This document shows, piece after piece, positions 18,054 to 25,349 of a stretch of DNA of 32,512 bases. The position numbers were made by a program, and so were the translations under genes. Location: NCBI GenBank assembly GCA_030613615.1, contig JAUWLR010000017.1:1-32512 (forward strand), read 5' to 3'. This DNA comes from Candidatus Eiseniibacteriota bacterium. GTDB taxonomy: Bacteria; Joyebacterota; Joyebacteria; Joyebacterales; Joyebacteraceae. The notes beneath the pieces were generated by a model. The model saw only the letters and a program-made list of their open reading frames with translations, was not told the origin of the DNA and made no database searches. How positions within the stretch are numbered: the stretch's first letter is position 1; each line of letters begins with the position of its first letter.

Positions 18054-19670
18054 CTAGGGCAGTCTGTCGGCCATCATCCTCCTGAGGGTGGGCAGCGCGC
18101 TGTACCAGAACTCTGAGAAATTACGCTCCATCCGTACGCGAGCCCGCACTGCAGTCACCAGCGATGCGATGATGACCAACAGAAGAACCGCTGCGAGCAA
18201 CGCCTCCCATGCGCCACTGTAGACGCCCGCGAGGAACACGTCCCGGAGCACTTGCAGCCGCTCGCCGGACATCGGCCAGACGGCCCCGGTCCGTTCCTGC
18301 AGAACCGGCCAGGCCAGGAAGGCCAGCGCGACGAGGGCACCCAGGAAGATGTAGTGCGAGACGGACCTCGCACTCGCGGCCGGCCGTGCCAGATCCAGCA
18401 GGCTGTGCGGCGCATGTGTCTCACCGCCGGGCCTCCAGAGGCGCCGCCGGAAGCCCGCCGCGAGGGCCCACTCACCGAGCCTCTCCGTCAGGAACGTTTC
18501 AACATCCCCGCTCAGGGCTGCCACGCGGCCCGGCGCCCGCGCGCTCCTGGTCTCGACAAGCGTGCTGGAGCAGGGGACGTTGCCTGGCGAGTAGCCTTCG
18601 GTCTGCTGAGCTACGCGTTCCAACGCGCTCACATGAATCGCCGGTATCACGCCGTGTTTCTCGCAAGCACGCCATATGTTGCGGGGCTTGTAGCGGTAGA
18701 AGAACGCCAGGCCTCCGCGCGAGTCCGCCAGCTTGTCGTTGACGTTCTCGCGGTCACGATACGCGGCCCGCAACCCGGGGATGAACCGGAGCCCTGCCGC
18801 CTCCGCCTCCCCCATCATCCAGTTGAGCGCAACGAGCGACATGCCGTGCTTGGGGTATCCGCCACCCACGTTCGAGTGCGCTCCCGAGAACCACACTTGA
18901 GTGACACCGGAGCGTGAGTTCTCGCTCTCGTCCCACAGCAGAGGATGGAACGTCGCGCGTTCATCGTCTATCGCGAGCGCCTGGCACGCACGGTCCACGC
19001 GATCATGGAGAGCGTAGTTCGGGAACTTGAAGCGGTAGAAGACCGAGTTCACGAGATCCGCCACTGAGTCATCCGGGAACCCGAGAGCATCAACCGTATC
19101 CCACACCCCGATGAAGTGAATGCGGGGAACATCCTCGTGAAGCCTGCCTCCGACGAAGCGCCACGGCGCGCCCCGACGACGAGCCAGCCAGCGGGACCTC
19201 CTCAGGAGTCTGTCGAGAAACCGCTGCACGACCGTGGAGTAGGTCAGCCGGTAGATCTTGTAGATGCACTTGACGCCGTGCAGAAGGGACTTGTCGCTCT
19301 GGAACCTGGTCCTGTCGAGGAGACCGAACTTGGTGACGATTCCGGCCACCGTCCTCACAGTGAATGCCCCTCTGCTGAACCCGAAGAGCCAGATCCTGTC
19401 CCCGGGCTCGTACGTGCGCGCGAGTTCGGCGTAGAGCTGCCGGACGTTGGCGCTGAAACCGAGCCCGCATGCCCCGCCCAGGAGCTTCAGCGGCTTCCAC
19501 CCCTGACTCCCGACCCCATCGTCATAGAACGTGATCTGGGGGATCCTGCCCGGGTGCACACGGTGGTCGTGCAGCTCCACGGCCTCGTAGAGCTTGAAGA
19601 CGTTCGTGCCGCGGTTCTTGGCCGCGGTGGCGCCTGTCCCGTCCGAGCAGATGACGATGTTCTTGGCCAC
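18054..19670 (-). CDS. DUF2235-family alpha/beta hydrolase with two C-terminal TM helices
   Basis: KNIVICSDGTGATAAKNRGTNVFKLYEA, IWLFGFSRGAFTVRTVAG nucleophile elbow, IGVWDTVDALG, WFSGAHSNVGGGY; TM segments YIFLGALVALAFLAWPVL and ALLAAVLLLVIIASLVTAV; GTG start 19670 has SD GGAGG (ORF opens at 19709). Confidence 0.88.
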   Translation of the reverse strand: MAKNIVICSDGTGATAAKNRGTNVFKLYEAVELHDHRVHPGRIPQITFYDDGVGSQGWKPLKLLGGACGLGFSANVRQLYAELARTYEPGDRIWLFGFSRGAFTVRTVAGIVTKFGLLDRTRFQSDKSLLHGVKCIYKIYRLTYSTVVQRFLDRLLRRSRWLARRRGAPWRFVGGRLHEDVPRIHFIGVWDTVDALGFPDDSVADLVNSVFYRFKFPNYALHDRVDRACQALAIDDERATFHPLLWDESENSRSGVTQVWFSGAHSNVGGGYPKHGMSLVALNWMMGEAEAAGLRFIPGLRAAYRDRENVNDKLADSRGGLAFFYRYKPRNIWRACEKHGVIPAIHVSALERVAQQTEGYSPGNVPCSSTLVETRSARAPGRVAALSGDVETFLTERLGEWALAAGFRRRLWRPGGETHAPHSLLDLARPAASARSVSHYIFLGALVALAFLAWPVLQERTGAVWPMSGERLQVLRDVFLAGVYSGAWEALLAAVLLLVIIASLVTAVRARVRMERNFSEFWYSALPTLRRMMADRLP

Positions 19671-19739
19671 AGGTACCTCCGTGCGGAAGCGGACCGCGCC
19701 TCCCGGCAATGGGTCCGCCAGGACAGCTCAAGTGTGCTC

Positions 19740-21200
19740 TCAGTCGAAGTAGACGATCTCCCCGCTCGAGACCTTGCCGTAGCTCCTGTGGTCCACCTGA
19801 CCCACACCCGGCTCGACCAGCATGATGGTGTCGCCGCCGTTTGTCAGGTGCATGGGCCGCCCGTTTCTGATCACGCGAACGGTCCCTCCGGGTTCCACGG
19901 TCCCGTCGTCAGCCGTCAGCTTCCAAGCTCCTCCGTCGTCGTCCTCGATCTTCCAGCCCTCCAGAGAACGGGCCGTGGCACCGTAGTTGCGCAGCCAGAC
20001 TTCCTCTCCCTGCGAGTCGACGCCCACCGGGTTGGGGATAACGGCCACGATCCTCAGCCCGAGGGGGATGACCGGCGAGTCCGGGGCCTCCGACGTCGTC
20101 CGAAGCGTCATGACCACGGGGAGGTGGTCCGTGAGAAGGTGGTACTGAGACTCCGAGAGCGTGGGACGCGCCACGCGCAGGCCCGGCCGCACGTCCGTGC
20201 TGCCGTCCGCGAGGGTCACCTCGATCGGGTCATCGAAGATCTCGTTGAGCCCTCGGGAGATGGCGATGTGGTCGAGGAACGTATCGATCGTGTTGTTGTT
20301 GTAGTGCGTGAACGGAACGAGGTCCGCGACTGGATCGCCGAACCGGATGAGATCACGATCGTCCAGACTGTCCCATTCATCGAGCGACAGAGGAGTGCAA
20401 TCCACCGTGAGAATGCGCATCAGCTGCCCGTCCTCTGTCGGGACCTCCAGCTGCCGGAGCCGTCTGCGCCCCTGGCTCGTGTCGGGCCGGATGTTCCAGT
20501 CACCACACAGAACGAGCTGTCGGTCGCCCGTCGCCTGATGGTCCCGAATGTACTGCTCGAGCGCGTCGACCTCGTCCTTCTGAGGGAAGGCGCCACCCGA
20601 CGCCAGGTGGACGATCACCAGGTCGAAGCTCAGTTCGCCGGACACAACAGGCAGAAGCCAGGGTGCCCGATGCGATGCTGCCGTCAGCTCACCGGTCTCC
20701 TCGTCGCGCGGCTGACGCAGATCCGCGAGCAGAACGCTCTCGTCGGGATCGATGGTCACTTCCTCCGCATTCCACAGAACAGCGAACTGCAGGCCGCCGA
20801 TCGCACTGCCGGACTCCCCGTATCCGATCTCGGATTCGTGTGCGTGCCACGTGCCCTGCGTCGTGGCGTTGAGCGCATCGCGAATCTGATGGAGGCGATT
20901 CGACTCGCCGCTCCGACGCTGATGCTCCGAGATGGCAACGATGTCGAGCCCCAGGTCGCCGATGGCCTTCGCGAACGTCTCTGTCAGAATGGTGAAGTCA
21001 TCCTCCTCACCGGCGCCGGGCAGGAACTCCAGTACGTGGGATCCCTCCAGGTTGATGTGACGGAGGTTCCAGCAGCCGAGACGTATGAAACCGTCCCCCA
21101 GCGCCAGCTCATCAGCGAAGACGTCGATAGGCTCAGCATGCGCGAGCGCTGCGCCACAGAGCACGACGACCAGGACTGCGATGAAGATGGTCTTGCTCAC
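19740..21200 (-). CDS. secreted endonuclease/exonuclease/phosphatase-family protein with C-terminal lamin-tail domain
   Basis: 486 aa; signal peptide; LGCWNLRHIN, LDIVAISEH, VLCGDWNIRPD, LTDHLPVVM (EEP motifs); then LRIVAVIPNPVGVDSQGEEVWLRNYGATARSLEGWKIEDDDGGAW (LTD); GTG start with SD AAGGAGG. Confidence 0.88.
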   Translation of the reverse strand: MSKTIFIAVLVVVLCGAALAHAEPIDVFADELALGDGFIRLGCWNLRHINLEGSHVLEFLPGAGEEDDFTILTETFAKAIGDLGLDIVAISEHQRRSGESNRLHQIRDALNATTQGTWHAHESEIGYGESGSAIGGLQFAVLWNAEEVTIDPDESVLLADLRQPRDEETGELTAASHRAPWLLPVVSGELSFDLVIVHLASGGAFPQKDEVDALEQYIRDHQATGDRQLVLCGDWNIRPDTSQGRRRLRQLEVPTEDGQLMRILTVDCTPLSLDEWDSLDDRDLIRFGDPVADLVPFTHYNNNTIDTFLDHIAISRGLNEIFDDPIEVTLADGSTDVRPGLRVARPTLSESQYHLLTDHLPVVMTLRTTSEAPDSPVIPLGLRIVAVIPNPVGVDSQGEEVWLRNYGATARSLEGWKIEDDDGGAWKLTADDGTVEPGGTVRVIRNGRPMHLTNGGDTIMLVEPGVGQVDHRSYGKVSSGEIVYFD

Positions 21201-21316
21201 GCTTCACCTCCTTGAGCGCACGGGACGGCCGGCTGGCCCACCTGGTAGCTCGTCGATATGTGCTGCTGGAAACGCCGTCATCGGTGAGCCGGTATCGCCA
21301 TCCAGAACTTCCCCGA

Positions 21317-23638
21317 TCAGTTCCGAACGACAGACATGCCAAGAGAGATGTAGGCCGACGAAACGCCGCGCTCGGCCAGCCCCAGCCCGAGATAGAGCGG
21401 ACCCAACAGAGTATCGGCTCCGATGAAGACAGAGCTCGCGTATCGCAGGCCGTCCACACTGACGTCGCCCGCGTCTTCCCACACGTTGCCCACCTCCAGA
21501 GAGGCGCCCGCATAGATGCCCGTCCCGAACGGACGGGGCACACGAACGAACCTGTGGTGGTACAGGATCTCGCCCAACGCGAAGTACGGTCCGAGAAACT
21601 GCCCGCGCTCGTAGCCAGAGAGCGACAGGAACCCTCCAAGCTGGAACTGCTCATAAATGGGCGGCACCGACCCGAGACTCGTTCCTCCCCTGACGACGGC
21701 AACGAGAGCGTGGTCCCCTCGACTGACAGCAGTGCAGGCACTGATCGTCGCCTTGTCGTAGGAGACGTCGGAGCCGAAGTTCTCGCTGAAGAACCGGCCC
21801 CGGAGACTCACGAATGTGCCCGAGCGTGGGAAGCTAAGATTGTCGAGCTGATCGATCGTGAAGCTCCCCGAGTATCCCCCGATCGCTGAGTATCCCCCGA
21901 TTGCGGACGGCGCCGGGAATCCCCGGCGGCTCGCCGCCCTCCGCTGGCCGATGAAAGTGCCGGCCCGGATCTCTCCGTGGTTCCGCAGCTGGATGCCGGC
22001 GTCCATTCCACACTCCAGAACGCCAACGTGATACTCTTCGTCGAACGTTCCATCCGTGAAGGCTTCGAATCGCCGCTGGTTGAAGCCGATCCGCGGAGAG
22101 ACGAAGAACAGCCCCGAGAAGTCCATGGGCTGGTAGAACTCCGTGAAGATCCCGCTCTCCGCCCCGAACCGAAGTTCCGTCCGCCATTCCCCACCGTGCG
22201 GATTGACTCGCGTCGTCAGGAAGCTGGTGAGCGCGGTGAACTCGCTCTTGCCCTTGAAATCGGCCTCCGCGCTGAGGCCCATCCTGACGAAATGAGGACC
22301 CCAGGATTTCTCCTTCACGTCGACGAGCACCGTCTGCGTGTCACCCGTAGGGACCAGCCGGAAACTCACACGCTCGAAGTCGCCGAGCTCGTAGATGCGA
22401 TCCAGATCTTCCCTGAGAACATCGAGCCGCAACGGCACTCCCACCTCCGTCTTGACTACGCCCGCGATGATCCGCGGATCGGCGCGCAGCTCTCCTGTGA
22501 TCTGAATCCGGTCGACGACCCCGGTCCCGCACAACTGCATCATGGGGCACCGTTGGCGTTCCAGGAACGCCCGGTAGTCCTCCTCGCCGACGGACAGGCG
22601 GGCCAGTTCCTCAGTCGCCAGGCGAGCGCCCTCCTCTCCGGCATCGATGGCCGCTGGCACGGCCCGGAAGTCCGCAGGACTCATGTCACCCAGATCGGGA
22701 ACGACCAGGACATCCGAGGGACCCAGGAGCTCACGCTGCTGTTGCGCGTTCTGGTCCATGAGAAGATAGAGACTCTCGATGAGGATCGTGGCGGAGGATG
22801 CGGTCTCCTGGGAAGCACCTGCCTGAGGGGATATGTCGACCGCTATGATGATATCGGCGCCCATGGTTCGAACCAGATCAACGGGCAGATTGCACACGAG
22901 GCCACCGTCCACCAGCATCATCCCATCACGATCGACGGGGGTGAACGCGCCAGGAACGGCCATGCTCGCGCGCATCGCTTCTGCGAGATTGTCCTTCCAT
23001 ATGACGACCCTCTCCCCGGTATCGATGTTGGTCGCCACTGCGCGGAAGGGAATGGGCAGCTCATCGAAGTTCGCGGCTCCGGCGGAGCGCAGGGTCAGCA
23101 CCTCAAAGAGATAGCCCAGTTTCTGGCCGGCAACAAGGCCGGCGGGGAGCTCGAATCCATGCCCACCCAGGCCTAGCTCGAAGTCGAACAGGGCCACCTG
23201 ATCCACCAGCTTTCGCCGGAATGGAAGGTGCCGTCTCGGAGGACTGTCGTCGAACACGTCGTCCCAATCGATCGCCCTCAGATTGGTCTTTATCTCCTGG
23301 GGGGACATGCCGCACGCGTAGAGTCCACCGACTACAGCGCCCATGCTCGTACCAGCAATGTAGTCTACGGGTATCCGGAGCTCTTCTAAGACCTCCAGCA
23401 CGCCGGCGTGCGCGGCGCCGCGCGCGCCCCCGCCACTCAGGACGAGACCGACGCTCGGGCGCGCGGGACCCATAGTCTCCGCACCCGCTCCAGGCGGCAC
23501 AGCGACGAGCACAAGGAGTAGTGCGAAAAAGCTCAGAGCGGGTGAGCGCAAGGCACCGTCCCCCGGTAGATGTTCTTCGGACACTCGGCCAGGGCGCGCA
23601 GAGGGCCTGCTCGTCTGAGCGTGCCCTCTGCATGGCAT
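21317..23638 (-). CDS. patatin-like phospholipase with POTRA and BamA/TamA-like barrel (type Vd-like)
   Basis: VGLVLSGGGARGAAHAGVLE, GTSMG nucleophile, DGGLVCNLP; POTRA-like VDRIQITGELRADPRIIAGVVKTEVG; C-terminal barrel-like repeats. True start may be TTG 23551 (MRSPALSFFALLLVLVAVPPGAGA signal peptide). Confidence 0.88.
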   Translation of the reverse strand: MPCRGHAQTSRPSARPGRVSEEHLPGDGALRSPALSFFALLLVLVAVPPGAGAETMGPARPSVGLVLSGGGARGAAHAGVLEVLEELRIPVDYIAGTSMGAVVGGLYACGMSPQEIKTNLRAIDWDDVFDDSPPRRHLPFRRKLVDQVALFDFELGLGGHGFELPAGLVAGQKLGYLFEVLTLRSAGAANFDELPIPFRAVATNIDTGERVVIWKDNLAEAMRASMAVPGAFTPVDRDGMMLVDGGLVCNLPVDLVRTMGADIIIAVDISPQAGASQETASSATILIESLYLLMDQNAQQQRELLGPSDVLVVPDLGDMSPADFRAVPAAIDAGEEGARLATEELARLSVGEEDYRAFLERQRCPMMQLCGTGVVDRIQITGELRADPRIIAGVVKTEVGVPLRLDVLREDLDRIYELGDFERVSFRLVPTGDTQTVLVDVKEKSWGPHFVRMGLSAEADFKGKSEFTALTSFLTTRVNPHGGEWRTELRFGAESGIFTEFYQPMDFSGLFFVSPRIGFNQRRFEAFTDGTFDEEYHVGVLECGMDAGIQLRNHGEIRAGTFIGQRRAASRRGFPAPSAIGGYSAIGGYSGSFTIDQLDNLSFPRSGTFVSLRGRFFSENFGSDVSYDKATISACTAVSRGDHALVAVVRGGTSLGSVPPIYEQFQLGGFLSLSGYERGQFLGPYFALGEILYHHRFVRVPRPFGTGIYAGASLEVGNVWEDAGDVSVDGLRYASSVFIGADTLLGPLYLGLGLAERGVSSAYISLGMSVVRN
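21870..21905. repeat. 18-bp in-frame tandem duplication inside the patatin/barrel gene
   Basis: gagtatcccccgatcgct / gagtatcccccgattgcg; encodes (SAIGGY)x2. Confidence 0.85.
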
Positions 23639-23776
23639 CGCTGGTGCTCAAGAGTCGGAGCCCGATGCCTTCGCGCGCCGGCTCACGTGGCGAGATCGCC
23701 CTCGACAAGAGCGACTGCCTCGGTGATTCCCACTGCTGGAAGAGGAACGCCGAGAGGCCCGCCTGGCTGCTTTTCG

Positions 23777-24460
23777 CTACTTCGCCGGCGTATTGAAGCT
23801 CACCCCGGCGTTCAGGACGAACATCGTGTTGCCCTCTCCCCCGAGGAGCGAGTTCATGAGCCCGACGTCCACTCCGAGCACGGGCGTGAATGTGCCGGCG
23901 CTTCCCAGCTCGATCTCGGAGCCCAGGAAGAAACCATGCCTCGGGTCCGTCCACTCGCTTGGGATGAAGTCCGGCGAGATGTTCTCGAACCTGTAGATGA
24001 AGTAGGGCGTCACCGTCTCGCTCATCGGCACACTGATTGTCACGGGGAACGACGTGATGTGCACGTCGGCGTCCTCGTGGTAAACGTAACCCTTCATGAC
24101 ACCGAGGGACACGATGGGTGTACCAAGGACCTCGTCTCGGTTGTTCAGCTGCACCTTGGCGTCTCCCCACCAGGTCGAGTAGACCCCCTCGTGGTCGCCC
24201 GTGATGTCCCAGGTGTGGGCGAGACCGACGTCCAGGCCGTCGAGCGCTCCGATCCGGCCGTCCAGTGCCAACAGGTGGAGCATGTCGGAGTCCGACTCAT
24301 CGAGATCGATCAGGCCGTCGTAGGCAATGCCCATCGAGGCCTGGCCCGGGTCGAGGGTCTTGCCCGACCGATGCGAACTCGCAACGCAGCCGAACAAGAA
24401 GACCACGGCCACAAGGAGGAAGAAATAGTCCCTCCAGGAGAGGACGATTCGACCTTTCAT
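23777..24460 (-). CDS. putative lipoprotein, outer-membrane-protein-like
   Basis: ATG 24460 with SD GGAGG; MKGRIVLSWRDYFFLLVAVVFLFGCVASS lipobox; alternating beta-rich sequence; the 328-aa ORF upstream extension overlaps the DUF2085 gene and is not supported. Confidence 0.75.
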   Translation of the reverse strand: MKGRIVLSWRDYFFLLVAVVFLFGCVASSHRSGKTLDPGQASMGIAYDGLIDLDESDSDMLHLLALDGRIGALDGLDVGLAHTWDITGDHEGVYSTWWGDAKVQLNNRDEVLGTPIVSLGVMKGYVYHEDADVHITSFPVTISVPMSETVTPYFIYRFENISPDFIPSEWTDPRHGFFLGSEIELGSAGTFTPVLGVDVGLMNSLLGGEGNTMFVLNAGVSFNTPAK

Positions 24461-25065
24461 CCCGCACCTCCTTCCGAGTAGGATGCGTCCTTCACCGGGA
24501 CGCACCGCGCCAGCCGCAGTCGCACACGCAGCATGCGGACGGCGGTTTCGAGAACCAGCACAACGTTCGCAAGTACGCTGGCCGCACACAGTGAGGTGAG
24601 AAGCGTCCATCCGGAGAGCGTGGCGGCGAGCAATCCGACAGCAAGCGACAGGGACATCACACCAGCTACAGCAAGCGGGGCAGCGCTCCTGGCAACGCCG
24701 ATCGAGATGGTCCACAGACTGCTCCGGTAGGCGACCAGGAGAACGCCCAGCGCGGAACCGCACGCGAGGCCGGTGAGCAACCTCGAATGAGCGGTCGGCG
24801 CGTAGAGACCGAGACGCCCACCGACGCCCCAGTCAAAGGCGAGCGAAGCGACGGCAAGGAGAAGAAGCAGGCGCGTTCCCATCCTCGAGAGGACGAGACC
24901 GCGCCTGAACCACAGTGATGCCACTATGAACGCCGCGATGAAGCCGAGATGGAGACCGATGCAGCGAGGGCAGAGATGAACCAGCTGCCCGTCGATCGTG
25001 AGGAGTATCGACGGGTCCTGATGGCAGAAGCAGCTGAAGACAGTGCGACTCGCTTCCCCGAGCAT
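24457..25065 (-). CDS. DUF2085-family membrane protein
   Basis: 202 aa; CHQDPSILL...HLCPRCIGLHLGF signature and multiple TM helices; ATGA overlap with the downstream lipoprotein gene. Confidence 0.8.
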   Translation of the reverse strand: MLGEASRTVFSCFCHQDPSILLTIDGQLVHLCPRCIGLHLGFIAAFIVASLWFRRGLVLSRMGTRLLLLLAVASLAFDWGVGGRLGLYAPTAHSRLLTGLACGSALGVLLVAYRSSLWTISIGVARSAAPLAVAGVMSLSLAVGLLAATLSGWTLLTSLCAASVLANVVLVLETAVRMLRVRLRLARCVPVKDASYSEGGAG

Positions 25066-25278
25066 CGTTCCAGCCCCCTCTCAGGCAGGGACGGACGTCA
25101 GAAGCCGCCTTCGAGCGCGACGCCCTGTATCAACACGAAACCATCGTCCTTGTAGACCAGGTTCATGGTGGGTCGCACCGCGCATCTCCCTAGTGACCGA
25201 AGTCACTCAAGACTATGAGGGCACGCTACTACCGGCGGAGTAACAGGTCAAGGTGAATCGTAACCGGGAATGAACGAA

Positions 25279-25326
25279 GAGACGGACAACGGCCGGACCC
25301 AACAGGGTCCAGCCATCGCCCGTCTC
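25279..25326 (-). terminator. long hairpin after the 799-aa repeat-protein gene
   Basis: 22-bp continuous stem (including G-U pairs) gagacgggcgatggctggaccc-tgtt-gggtccggccgttgtccgtctc on the minus strand; weak U-tract. Confidence 0.6.
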
Positions 25327-25349
25327 AGAAAAGCGTGATTCTGATGATG

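Noticed and set aside
17780-18060. Possible tRNA or CRISPR-like array in the 17.8-18.05 kb spacer
   Set aside because: Only two contiguous repeat units without spacers; no tRNA T-arm or acceptor pairing found.
19116-21215. 699-aa plus-strand ORF
   Set aside because: Antisense to DUF2235 and EEP-LTD genes, which both have clear motifs and SDs.
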